Source of the DNA: Rapana venosa
Lineage: Eukaryota > Mollusca > Gastropoda > Neogastropoda > Muricidae
NCBI GenBank assembly: GCA_028751875.1
Contig: CM054159.1
Span: 7,080,254 to 7,144,253, forward strand
Length of the DNA: 64,000 nucleotides
Direction: 5' to 3'
This document shows, piece after piece, positions 37,895-49,257 of the stretch (position 1 is the stretch's first letter; the number at the start of each line of letters is the position of its first letter). Below the pieces are notes generated by a model. The model searched no databases. It worked only from the letters and a program-made list of their open reading frames with translations, and was not told where the DNA came from. A program made the position numbers and the translations under genes.

Positions 37895-38935
37895 GGGATG
37901 AGACTACAAACCGAGCCCCCGTGTGCGAACGCACACTGTACATCTTGCGCACACGTTAAATCCTGTTCCGCTTTTCGTACGAGTAGGCCATTGTGTGCCG
38001 GTGGGAACAGATGACAGAATTTACAAAACCGCATACACACGGGGATAAGATGTTTAAAAAAAGCACAAAATCATCATCATTAGCCATTACACCCAGCGGT
38101 GTGTAGGGCAGCAACAAAGCGCTTCCACTCCTGCCCATTCTGGGCCAACCTAGTCACTGATCCCCAAGAGTGCTGCATGGCCTTCATCTCACTTTCTACA
38201 GTTCTTCTCCACGTTGCTTTTGGTCTTCCTTTCTTTCTCCTTCCTTCTGGGGTCCAGTGCAATGCTGTTCTTGTGATTGACTGTGGGTCTCTTCGGAGGA
38301 TGTGCCCAATCCACTTCCACCGTCGTCTGGTGATGATGGTTCCCATGTCTTCTTGCCTGCATCTCCGTAGTAGGTCTTCATTGGAGATCTTCTCTGGCCA
38401 AAAGATCCGGAGAATTCTTCGCAGGCATATGGTGTGGAAGGATCGAAGTTTGGTAAGATCCACTTCCGTCATCCTCCAGCACTCAGAACCGTACAGGAGC
38501 GTAGACACAACACAGCTCTGGTGTAGCTTCAGTTTGGTGTTGGTGCTGTACTGAGTTGATCTCCAGATATTGTTCATCTCCCTAAACACATTCCTGGCCT
38601 TGCCCAGTCTGTTGTGGATGTCTTCTTTTGTGCCGCCCTCTGGTTTGATGCTGCTGCCAAGGTATGTGAACTTGTCTGTCTGGCGCAGGTCAGTTCCATT
38701 CACTTTCACAGGGGCTGGTGTGTTCACATTGAGCGACATTGTCTCTGTTTTCTTGGTGCTAATACGAAGCCCTACTTGCTGTCCCAATGTTTGGAGTCTG
38801 CTGGTCTTCTCCTGGATATGTTGGTGTGTGTGGGACAGCAGCGCCAGGTCATCCGCAAAGTCAAGGTCGTCTAGTGTTGAGAACAAAAAGCACATTGAGT
38901 GCTTATTCCATTATCCTCGATATAAAAGATTTTTT
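37895..38935 (+). repeat. SINE family 1 copy split by a LINE
   Basis: The body runs from GGGATGAGACTACAAACC (37894) to AAAAAGCACA (38067), is cut by the 816-bp RTE-like fragment, and resumes with the duplicated AAAAAGCACA and TGAGTGCTTATTCCATTATC to about 38935. Confidence 0.88.
38069..38884 (-). mobile_element. RTE-like LINE fragment nested in a SINE
   Basis: An uninterrupted - strand frame encodes LDFADDLALLSHTHQHIQEK (the F-x-DD site), FTYLGSSIKPEGG, CVVSTLLYGSECW, KWIGHILRRDP and KGRPKATWRR, the C-terminal half of an RTE-type polymerase. It ends in a short (ATG)n tail on the - strand. AAAAAGCACA flanks it on both sides (38058-38067 and 38885-38894), a target-site duplication. The open frame suggests a fairly recent insertion. 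Confidence 0.9.
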
Positions 38936-39654
38936 TTTAAATACTTGTGGGATGAAAAATGCCCCCACCCCCTAAAAAAACACATACAAAAACCAACCAA
39001 CAAACCAGCTAAAGAATGAAAGACAATTGGACAACTTTCGAAAATTTTGGTCAAATGTTAGAAATGAAATACTAAACATTAATCGAATCAACCTCTCGCA
39101 TTTTAATTTTAGAATTGCATATGCTGTGGTGTAGTGTGCATGTAGCATAGCGTGCTGTGTGGTGTGGTATGTTGTATCATGGAGTGGTGTGATGTGGTAT
39201 TTTTACAGTTTTAAGTGTGAACTATCAACTTTTTTTTTCAATTTGTATGGCGTCATGTTCACAAACTCCAGAGAACAGATGAAGTGTTCAATCTCACTCA
39301 TCAATTCCTCAAAGCCATTTTAAATTATGACACATCATATACATTTGAATGATGAGACACCTGACAGACTCTTAAAGCCATTTTGAATATTGAGTTACCA
39401 TGACTGAGAGACGTAAAGCTATATTGAATAATGAAATACCATGACTGAGAGACTTAAAGCCATTTTGAATGATGAGACAACATTAATTTGTGGAAAAGAT
39501 AACCCCATTTTGAGAGAGGCAGACAGACAGATGCTGTGCAATGGCAAATATTTAAAAACAAAAACAACAAAACCCCAAATAGATGCAAAAAATACAAAAC
39601 AACAGAACAAACAAAAAGTCTCAAAGGAAACAAAAGACAGTGGGCAAAGCCTCC

Positions 39655-39701
<47 letters not shown>

Positions 39702-39704
39702 TGA
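38936..39704. repeat. Short tandem repeats around 39300-39482
   Basis: A 45-50 bp unit (CTTAAAGCCATTTTGAATGA, ACCATGACTGAGAGAC) is present about four times at 39308-39482. A GA array follows at 39656-39695. No gene seen. Confidence 0.6.
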
Positions 39705-39995
39705 ATGAATGAATCTTTATTTTTCAAGGGTAACAGAATAAGCATGCGCATACTTTTTTTTCATACGCCCTTGCCCTGATTAGGGACTATCAACAAAACA
39801 AAGGTAAAAATCTTACTACAACAGCGACAACATGATTTTTTTAAATTATGTATTTAAAAAATATACATAATCCCTAACTGACTTGAGCAATAATTTCAAG
39901 AGATACATAGATTTTCTTTTTTTTAGAAAATAGATATACGTTATATAGAGAGATATTATAAAGAGAGATATATATATAGAGAGAGAGAGACGAGA

Positions 39996-40052
<57 letters not shown>

Positions 40053-40130
40053 AAACGACAACGACAAATTCTTTTATTTCGAGGATAATGAATAAGCACC
40101 CATGTGCTTTTTTACATCCAGTCACCGCCC
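39705..40130 (-). repeat. Two short SINE family 1 ends around GA arrays
   Basis: 39710-39780 and 40065-40125 both show reversed TTATTC..ATTATCC ends (AATAAGCA..GTGCTTTTTTACATCCAG), each following a GA array. Between them is AT-rich sequence without genes. Confidence 0.55.
39975..40055. repeat. GA array
   Basis: (GA)n at 39977-40048, with few interruptions. The DNA from 40130 to 40684 is A-rich with another GA array at 40521-40547 and no gene. Confidence 0.8.
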
Positions 40131-40646
40131 TTAAGGATATATATGATAATAAAATAAAATAAAGTAAAGCCCATAGCAATACACTTACACAGCTTATGGA
40201 AAAAATATCTACACAAAAATCCCCACAAAAATCACCGAAGAGAGAGAGAAAGAAAAAAAAAAAGTAGCAACAAGTAAGAAAGAAAGCAGAACAGAAAACA
40301 CAGAAACAACCGAAAAAATAGCAAGAACCAAGAGCAAAATAAAAACGGCAACAACAAGGGGAGAGGGAGCAACCGAATAGTCCCCCTCAAAAAAGCAACA
40401 ACAACCCCAAACCCAAACCAAAACAGAACCAAACAAAGCAAAACCTCTAGAGAACAAACCACGTAAATAGTTTCATTTTGGCTAACAGAAAGAAACGTCA
40501 AAGTTCTTTGTGCTTTTATGGGAGAGAGAGAGAGAGAGAGAGAGAGTAGTGTGTGTGTGTTATTCTGAACAGACTGAGTAAAAAGTGAAACATCCATTGT
40601 AGACTGAAGTAGCTCTTCTTGTCTGCCAGGACAATTTTGTGTGGAA

Positions 40647-40684
<38 letters not shown>

Positions 40685-40687
<3 letters not shown>

Positions 40688-40908
40688 GTCTTTCGGATGA
40701 GACTATAAACCGCGGCCCCGTGTGTGAACGCACGCAGAACATCTTGCGCACACGTTAAATCCTGTTCCGCTTTTCGTAAGAGTAGGCCATTTTGTGCCGG
40801 TGGAAACAGATGACAAAATTGACAAAACCCGCATACACACGGGGACTAGATGTAAACAAGCACACAAGTGCTTATTCCATTATCCTCGATATAAAAAAAT
40901 AAAAATAA

Positions 40909-40910
<2 letters not shown>
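40685..40910 (+). repeat. SINE family 1 copy between CT arrays
   Basis: Body from CTTTCGGATGAGACTATAAA to TCCTCGATATAAAAAAATAA, preceded by a CT array of about 34 bp and followed by one of about 63 bp. Confidence 0.85.
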
Positions 40911-40978
<68 letters not shown>

Positions 40979-42519
40979 AAACATAACTGAATAAATAGTT
41001 GTGAGGTATTCAGCGGGGCAGAAGTTCGATAGGGAATAGTTGTTGTGCCAGTTTCTTAACTTAACTCCCTTGATAGAGTGAGCCTTTGGGAATTTTAGTA
41101 ACACACAAGAAACATTCTATAAGAAAGATAAGGCAACAGTTTTCTTTCCCAAGGGAAAGAATTTAAAAGCTGTGCCCATGCGTGGGAATTAACTCCCGTG
41201 ATAGATTGAGTCTTTATGACTTTTAGTAGCCCCAAAGAGAGCAACAGTATTCTTTATCAGGGGAGAGAAATCAAAAGCGTCGTTCAGTTGTGTGTGGTGT
41301 ATCGTTAGGGTACCAAGATAAAAAGAAAAATACTGTGAATGTTCTCCAGTTCGTATTCTCCTGTTGTTTTGTTATTTTTTAAATAATCATTGACGATAGT
41401 ATAATATCTTGTCAGTAAAGGTGATGTATTATTGTTAGGCATACTTTGAGAAAAGTATGGCGAGAATGAGAGGTAGCGTTCACATGTACGTCTTCTCGTG
41501 AAGGCAGGATGAAAAAAGGTTGTGTAAACTTATTCTTTTACCCTAAATAAAGATCATTTTTAACTTGACTTGACTTCCACACTCCCTGATGATAGACAAA
41601 GAGATTTTTTTTTAATATTCACATCTTCTAAATAGACGCTGATTCAGCTTATGACATCTCTTTTAAAACAATTTAAAGTGCTGCTGATGTATCAATCCCA
41701 AAGTAGAATCCAGTTAGATCTAAAATATAAAAAAGAGATAATAGGAGAAAAAGTTAAAAAGCACCCTGGAAACGTTTGGTGAAATATAAAAAATCTGAAG
41801 TGGCTAAACAGAAGAAAAGTCAAGATTTCAAAATTTATCTTAATGATTAAAATAAGAAGAAAATTAAGCTCAAATGAAATGGGCAAAGAATGCAATGGGA
41901 ATGATAGAAGTTAAAAGCAATAATGGTCCACAATATTTATGTTTTTGTATTTCAGTTATCTCGGATTATAAAGATCCAAACAAAAAGTCTGGGAATGTGA
42001 GTGTGTGTGTGCGCCCACACACACACAACACACACACAAACACACACACACACACACAAACACACACATACACACACACAAACACACACACACACACACA
42101 CACACACATCTGTCTGTGTGCTCTGCTCTGCTCTGCTCATGTACACGCCTGTCTGCCTGTTTGAGTCTTGTGTCGGCGGCTGGTGAGCAAGGGCGCTTTC
42201 AGTACAAACTCCTCAAGTATGGCGTTAGTCTAAGAGCCACAGCATTGGGATTAAGCTCTTTTTTACCCGCAGAGTCTAAACCTCCGTTTTATCTAGACGA
42301 CAACCATTCATGTCATGGGCAGCAGAGACACGCTTGAACTTGTGTGGATCATTTTTTCTCCAGCTTTTGACACCCCAACACATTTTGCCTCAAAGTATGA
42401 TCACTATGTCTGTAAAGACAACAAATCATGGCGATTAGAAACACATCTAATTTTGGTAATTCTTTGTGCAGCTTGAACATCATTTTGTTTTTTTCCCTGT
42501 TCAGTAGCAATAGTTACCA
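40911..42519. other. CT array and gene-free DNA
   Basis: (CT)n at 40914-40976. At 41055-41285 a segment of about 125 bp is present twice (AACTCCCNTGATAGANTGAG, TTTTAGTA). CA-rich tract at 42010-42110. No coding signal. Confidence 0.65.
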
Positions 42520-42816
42520 GGGGCTCCATAGCTCAGTGGTCGGTGCACTCGCTTTCCCCTAGCTAAGGTTAAGCAGCACCGAGGTGTTTACTACTTGGAT
42601 GGGTGACCCTTTGCGTGCCTTGGTTTCAGTACAGTCCCCCTACTTTACCCAGCTGTAAATGGGTACCTGCCTCTTTAGGGTTAGGGAAGGTAGCCAAAAG
42701 CAGCGAGGGAGAGGAGATGGGCGCAGCCCTCAATATGCTGGCCCCTTGAGAAGCCGAGGTCTCTGATGCCTCGCTCTCTTACGACCACATAGGTTATGGG
42801 ACACCTTTACCTTTAA
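42520..42816 (+). repeat. tRNA/5S composite SINE (family 3), full copy
   Basis: The first 40 bases hold a tRNA-like A box (CATAGCTCAGTGGTCGG). They are followed at 42561-42608 by a 5S rRNA-like segment: AGCTAAGGTTAAGCAGC and TACTTGGATGGGTGACC, the internal control region recognised by TFIIIA. The body (CCAGCTGTAAATGGGTACCT, GGAGATGGGCGCAGCCCTCA, ATAGGTTATGGGACACC) is unrelated to rRNA, and the end is CTTTACCTTTAA. Confidence 0.82.
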
Positions 42817-43857
42817 ACAATAGTTACGGCAAAGAGGTCAAGGCTGGGTAGACCTTGGTTGTTGTTTTTTTAATCCACGCAGAAAAACAAAGGAAAAAAA
42901 GGTTTGCCTGTCTACTGGGATTACCAGATGTGGAGTGACGCATTGGGTTTTTTTGTTTTTCTTCTTCTCCTCATACGTGGCCTTGTTCGTGGATTGCTTG
43001 GGTGTCAAGGCCTTTCTGCAGCCTTTCAAGCGTGACTCTGTGTGTGTGGGTGTGCGTGCACGCGTGCCTGCGTGGGTTTCCAGCACTTCTTTGTTCGAGG
43101 GGGAGGGAGGGGGAGTCTACCTACTGATTGGAGAATAAGTCTTGTTACAACGTAAGGAATAAACAACTGGCTAGGGGTTGTTCAGTCTTTAATTTTGCCT
43201 ATGTGATGTTTTAAATGAATCACTGGTTATAAGGGAGTGCTTTTGTTTTAAGTTTTAATTTTACTGGATCAGGATTGAAATCAGATTTGATGGTGGTGGT
43301 GGTGTGTGTGTGTAAGGGGGGGGGGGGGTGTTGTTTTGTTGTGTTTTGGTTTTGTTTTTTGTTGCTGTTTTGTTTTGTGGGTTGTTGTTGTTGGATTTTT
43401 TGGGGGGTTGTTTGTTTGTTGTTGTTGTTTTTTTGGGGGGGCCTTCTTGGAAAAAGAAAGCACACACATGTCCATTTTCACACATCCTCAACATCACTAA
43501 CACTAAGAGAGTACGAAAGCATGACCTCTTTGGCCTGTAACTAAAGACAACAAAGCATACAAGTTTGTGAAAAGCCAGTCTGTCAAAGTCAGTTACTCTA
43601 TCGGAGCGAAAACATCCAAATAACCCAACACAGTCCTACGTTAAAGCCCCATGTACCATGACTGTACTTAGGAATAAGAGGGTTTCTCTGTTTAAAAAAC
43701 AACAACAACACCTTTAAGTATTACACAGATGTGTGTATGTGTCTGCCGACTGTGAACCCATCACAGACAGACAAGAGCAGGGGGCTGGTAGGGGCTCATT
43801 AAGACTCATCAATCAAGATCTCTCTTTTTTTCTTTTGCTTTCCATGGTGGTAAATTG
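42817..43857. other. G/T-rich gene-free DNA
   Basis: A G/T-rich strand with TTGTTG and G runs at 43290-43445. Frames across it are low complexity. No gene seen. Confidence 0.55.
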
Positions 43858-44240
43858 TGCCGTCAGTGCCTGGGGTTTATCACAGTTCTTGGTGAAACCA
43901 TTGACGCTGGGGGCAACAGCAAAGTGAGAGGCTGTATGATCAGTGGCTTTCCCATTCATGGAATTCCACTTTACAGCTTAGTCTTTAGTGATCGACTATG
44001 ACTCTCTGACTAAGAGGCTTGACTTGCACAGTCCTTATGTGCTTCAGCCCTGGGGGCTAGTTGGCCTTTGGAGAACATCTCCAATGCTGACTGTCCGTAT
44101 GCCCACTTGCCCGAGAGAGTGGGGATGTACTGCGGGAAAGGCATCTCCACTATAATCAAATTTCTGCCCAATTTCCGAAACAGCAGCTGCCTCCTCTGCT
44201 GTTTTGGAGGTCATCGTCGAACACGACGGACAAACATACA
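43858..44240 (+). repeat. Inverted repeat arm 1
   Basis: 383 bp that reappear reversed at 46594-46982 with few changes (for example AACAGCAGCTGCCTCCTCTG, GGGGCTAGTTGGCCTTTGG). The arm ends in a (CATA)n array of about 18 units. Unrecognised; possibly the 3' part of a LINE with a tetranucleotide tail. Confidence 0.78.
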
Positions 44241-44786
44241 TACATACATACATACATACATACATACATACATACATACATACATACATACATACATACA
44301 TACATACAAATCAAGCAATACTTACAGCTCTACATCAAGCAAGAAAACAAAAGCTATTAAGGGGAGAGAGAAAAAAACGCTGGTAACATTCTCCTGGTTG
44401 CACTAGCAGCACTTGTGGCTAGCCCTCTTTTGAAAGAATTCCTCTAAGAAATTGGCCACTTGTGCCACTTTGGGTGGAAAAGTCAGGAGAGCGATGTTCT
44501 ATTTCTGTGTAATAGGCTACAGTCTCACTTTGCTATGTGATGATCATAGGCTATTGGGGCAGGTACATAGTATGTGCCGATGGACGCCATGAGGCAAAGA
44601 ACCAAAGCTACTGTGTGCTGGGGAAAAAAACCCTTTTTCACGTAAATCCTCCACATCTACATTATTATCCTACGTGCCAGGAGTCGAAGGCGTGGAAGGA
44701 GAGGATGTGTTGTTCCTGGTCTGCAAGGTTAAGAGAGTAGTTCTTCAGTTTAACGTCCTTCCACTAAATAGTGATATCAGACTGGA

Positions 44787-44850
<64 letters not shown>

Positions 44851-45004
44851 GTGTGTTAGTAGGGAGAGGGGTGTGCACATAAATAATCAATCGCAATAAA
44901 CAAATATTATGAAGAAAAAGCATAAACAAGAATTCTGAACAGAAAAAAAAATGAACAGTTAAAATATTAACGTTGCAATTCATATAACTAGAAGCTATCC
45001 TCAT
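44241..45004. repeat. CATA and GT arrays
   Basis: (CATA)n at 44238-44308 and (GT)n at 44789-44857. The DNA between is unique, without a convincing frame. Confidence 0.75.
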
Positions 45005-45960
45005 ATTAAAGGAGTCTAAAAATAGGAGTATGACTTAATGACAAAACAATTTGCTTCATTAATGGAATGTCTTGTAGAATTTGCTGTAAGCTACGGACTG
45101 GGAAGGCAGGTAAAACGTTTTTCAGATCTCTGCATCGTAAAAGAATATGGTCATTGGTAAGATTTTCGCCACAGATACATGTTGCTTTTTTGAAAATTTA
45201 GTTTTAAAAGCATTGAGCTTAAACCTGTAGATAATAGATACAACATTTCTATACTCATGTAAATTACGACATTTGATCTTATCAAAAGATAATACATGGG
45301 TTACATCATCACTCCAGGAATAACTGGTACCTTGTAGCTTCTTTTTAAAGTGTTTCCAACATGCATTTTGTAACATGTTATAGCCCTCGTGGATGGATAG
45401 AGGAACACTTATGCTGCAAGACCCATCCCTATGTTCAGCTCCACCTTTTGCTATTCTGTCAACTTTTTCATTAAAGTAGATACCACAGTGCGAGGGTATC
45501 CAGCAAAAGGTAACACCAGTGCCTCGTATCATCAGAAAATGAATTAGATGACTAATTTCAATTATGAGATCTTGTCTCACTTTTGAACTGAAATTTCTCA
45601 GAGCAAGTAAGACTGACCTAGAATCAACACAGAAAAGCGTTTGAAATATGTCTTTAGGAAAATCTAGAAGATAATATAAAGCCATCAAAATAGCAGATAA
45701 TTCAGCTGTAAATATAGATCGATTTTTCCCAATAGAAAATGATCTCTCTACTTTCAAAGATGGAATGACAAAAGCTGCACCCGCCTCATTGTTATTCAAA
45801 AGAGAACCATCTGTGTATATTTTTAAATGATTTGGATATGTAGTTTGTATATATTCTTTTACTGATGAGCTAAGGATATTTTCATTACCTTTTTTAGTTA
45901 AAGAGGAATAATTTACGTCAAAATTAGCTCTCTTAAGTTCCCATGGGGGACAAGGTTAAG
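45005..45960 (-). mobile_element. LINE fragment with RNase H domain (I/Jockey-type layout)
   Basis: Read on the - strand: CPPWELKRANFDVNYSS (post-RT connector), IYTDGSLLNNNEAG, FTAELSAILMAL, FCVDSRSVLLAL, FCWIPSHCGI and EKVDRIAKGGAEH. The Asp-Glu-Asp-Asp set of RNase H is complete. Near 45190, in a run of A, the frame shifts; the next frame reads CICGENLTNDHILLRC, a C-x-C..H-x4-C zinc knuckle. The fragment is 5' truncated near 45960. Family assignment (I or Jockey group) rests on the RNase H plus zinc knuckle order. Confidence 0.82.
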
Positions 45961-46042
45961 AGAGGAGACTGGTACATGTCAACAACAACACCCACTACAA
46001 CAATATGTCAGCAGAGGTACTAGCGGTTGACCTAAGAGGCGT

Positions 46043-46405
46043 GTTATTTATTTATTTATTTTATTTATTTATTCTTTTATATGGAGGACAATAGAATAAG
46101 CACTCATGTGCTTTTTTGCATCCAGTCCCCGTGTGTATACGTTTTGTAAATTATGTCATCTGTTCCCACTGGCACACAATGGCCTACTCTTACGAAAAGC
46201 GGAACAGGATTTAACGTGTGTGCAAGATGTTCTGCGTGCGTTCGCACACGGGGCCTCGATTTATAGTCTCATTGAAGGACTTTTGGGGAGAGTGAAGTCT
46301 GTACTGATTTTAACTCCAGGGGAAAATATCCCCTTGAACAGGAATCGAACCCAGGTCGTCAGATTGCGAGCGCAATGTTCTGACCACTAGGCTATCCTGT
46401 CCCCC
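46043..46405 (-). repeat. SINE family 1, full-length reference copy
   Basis: On the - strand it starts GGGGGACAGGATAGCCTAGT (A box region), has the B box GGGTTCGATTCC, a GTTCAAGGGGATATTTTCCC linker, the complete body, and an (AAAT)n tail. The head is a recognisable tRNA relic, so Pol III transcription of the source element is expected. Confidence 0.88.
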
Positions 46406-46593
46406 TTGTTAGAAGCTGTAAGTGGCTGTTAGAAGCAGCCAATACCCTATTAAATTGTGAAGTCCAGTGGGGAATGACTACCACCCTCTGTTGCTGTCTC
46501 GCGTGTCATCTTCACCAGCATATCTGTGGTAACACTGAAAGGAAGGTGGGGGTGGGAGTTGAAGAAAGAAAAGAAATTCAGATCTGATCTTGC

Positions 46594-46982
46594 CAATTGT
46601 ATGTATGTTTGTCCGTTGTGTCCGACGATGACCTCCAAAACAGCAGAGGAGGCAGCTGCTGTTTCGGAAATTGGGCAGAAATTTGATTATAGTGGAGATG
46701 CCTTGCCCACAGTACATCCCCACTCTCTCGGCCAAGTGGGCATAAGGACAGTCAGCATTGGAGATGTTCTCCAAAGGCCAACTAGCCCCCAGGGCTGCAG
46801 CACATAAGGACTGTGCGAGTCAAGCCTCCTAGTCAGAGAGTCATAGTCGATCACTAAAGACTAAGCTGTAAAGTGGAATTCCATGAGTGGGAAAGCCACT
46901 GGTCATACAGCCTCTCACTTTGCTGTTGCCCCCAGCGTCAATGGTTTAATCAAGAACTGTGAAAAACCCCAGGCGCTGACGG
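46594..46982 (-). repeat. Inverted repeat arm 2
   Basis: Reverse copy of 43858-44240. Its tail has only about two TATG units, so the array length is the main difference between the arms. Confidence 0.78.
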
Positions 46983-48084
46983 CCTTGCCAATTGAGAGAG
47001 AACGCATCCACAGCATACATTTGGTCACAGAGTCTGACCTGTAAGCAACATCACGGGCACACTGTTTATTCACCCTGAAGGCAAGCGGGTCAACTGTCTC
47101 CAGGGATGTTAACTAACAGACACTGGGCTGTGAAAGAGAGTGGGTAAGTATTGTGGAGTTTGGTTGCCCCTCTCTCCATCTGTGTAGTTCTCCACTAGTC
47201 GGAATACTGTGTGTACTGTGGTGGTGTTTTCTTTCCCTAGTCAAGTCAAATTTTTATTTCCAAGATGGTACTTCTTCTTCTTTGCGTTGCCTGGGTTTTA
47301 AGGCTATATTACATTGGTGTCCTAGTTTGGTTGGAGTGCCTGTCGGCCCGACACCTCTGATTTCAGCTCCTTTGGCGCATGACAGGGTTTCCTCCTGGGT
47401 GTTCTTCGAGTTTTCCTTCTCCATGCATGGGTTTGAAATCAGAGGTTTCCGCTCTCCTAGGTGGATTTTGTCAGCAAAATGGGCTCCACCTACCCTACCT
47501 GGTTATCCCGCCAGGCGCTCGGTCTCCCCACAGCAGGTCTTTGCGAAAACAGGGGACACCAACGAGTAGGTGCCTGCTGTGGAAAGTTGGGATAGAAGAG
47601 GCTATGCAGCACCCGAAGGGTACCCCTCTTGCCTGGCAAGCCAAACAAGAGGTTGCAGCTTCACTATCCTCGGGAAGCAGAGGTGTAGAGCGGATGCTCA
47701 GAAATGCACGTACTTCCCTTCACAGGCGGGACATCCAGCACCAGACCCTGTGGTCTCCCCTTCCCCCCCCCCCCCCCCCATCCCCCCCCCAAGATGGTAC
47801 GTTGAATAAGCCATGCATTAGCTTTTTTTTTTCATCAAGCCATCTATCCTTAGAATGAAACATGCACTAAAGTAAAATTTTTGATGCGCCAAACCCATAA
47901 TATTGTCAACATCATTCCATTGCATGGTTCAGAATGGCTGGTTCCCCCATAAATATGATGGAGGCATGTAACAGTAGTAGTGTTGTCAGTCATGATATCT
48001 AGCCTACATGTTTTGCCTGTTAACTGTTTTTGGAAACATTTCACGACAAAAACTATGGGGACCTTTTATTCTACTAAGCAGTTA
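46983..48084. other. Gene-free DNA around the family 4 repeat
   Basis: Unique sequence at 46983-47234, the split family 4 repeat at 47235-47855, and unique sequence to 48084. Frames inside the 519-bp insert have no recognised motif. Confidence 0.55.
47235..47855 (-). repeat. Family 4 short repeat split by a 519-bp insert
   Basis: TAGTCAAGTCAAATTTTTAT to AAGATGGTAC (ends 47271), then 519 unrelated bases, then AAGATGGTAC again (47791-47800) and GTTGAATAAGCC..ATCAAGCCATCTATCC. The insert carries TTCTTCTTC at one end and a C-rich run at the other. Confidence 0.82.
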
Positions 48085-48420
48085 ACATGGGAAGAGGGGC
48101 GCTAGCAATCTGACGACCCGGGTTCCGATCCTGTTCAAGGGGGGATATTTTCCCCTGGAGTTAACATCAGTGCAGACTCCACTCTCCCCAAAAGTCCTTC
48201 GGATGAGACTATAAACCGAAGCCCCGTGTGCGAACGCACGCAGAACATCTTGCGCACACGTTAAATCCTGTTCCGCTTTGAATAGGCCATCGTGTGGGGT
48301 TGGGTACAGATGACAGAATTTACAAAACCGCATACACACGGGGACTGGATGTAGAAAAGCACATGAGTGCTTATTCCATTATCCTCGATATAAAAGAATA
48401 AAATAACTAAATAAATAAAA
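48085..48420 (+). repeat. SINE family 1 copy
   Basis: Head with GACGACCCGGGTTCCGATCC, linker GGGGATATTTTCCCCTGGAG, complete body and an A/T-rich tail at about 48400. Confidence 0.85.
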
Positions 48421-48574
48421 TTGAGGTGACCATCTCCACCTGGCTGGCTGCAGCTTCTGTGGCGCTCTTCCCCAGCCTGGTTTTGAAGCGTCAGAGCTAA
48501 GGGAAAGTTCTGGTTCATCATGGTGAGTAACATTACAGACGTTGTTCACTCCCTGTACCAGCACAAAGGCAATA

Positions 48575-48701
48575 GAGGGGGGGGGGGGGGGGGGGGGGGG
48601 GGCGGGGAGGGGGGGGGGAGGGAAGAGGGAGTGGGAGGAAAGAAAGAAAACGTGTGTTGTCTTCAATTTAACGTCTGTTCACTCTAAGTGATATTAGACG
48701 A

Positions 48702-48767
<66 letters not shown>

Positions 48768-48770
48768 TTT
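48575..48770. repeat. G run and GT array
   Basis: About 24 G in a row at 48578-48602 followed by further G-rich DNA, then (GT)n at 48706-48766. Confidence 0.85.
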
Positions 48771-49168
48771 GTTTATTTATTTATCTATTCTTTGATTTCG
48801 AGGATAATGGAATAAGCACTCGTGTGCTTTTTTACATCCAGTCCTCATGTGTATGCGGTTTTGTCATCCTTCCTGCCGGCACACAACGGCCTACTCTTTC
48901 GAAAAGCGGAACAGGATTTAACGTGTGCGCAAGATATTCTGCGTTCGTTCGCACACGGGACCTTGGTTTATAGTCTCATCCAAAGGACTTTTGGGGAGAG
49001 TGGAGTCGGCATTGGTTTTTTGTTGTTGTTGTTTTAGATCAGATTTCAGTTGTTCCTGTCAACAACTACGAAGTGATATAATCACATACATAGTCTCAAG
49101 AATACTGAATGGGGAATTTTTGTTTTCCTACTGCTATTTGTGATGGACACCAATAATTGAGCATGCAT

Positions 49169-49257
<89 letters not shown>

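Noticed and set aside
42561..42608. A 5S rRNA gene
   Set aside because: Only the internal control region matches. The 5' part is tRNA-like, the body is unrelated, and other copies occur elsewhere in the window as SINEs.
45993..46405. Functional tRNA genes at the SINE heads
   Set aside because: A and B boxes are there, but the cloverleaf cannot be completed and each head continues into a SINE body.
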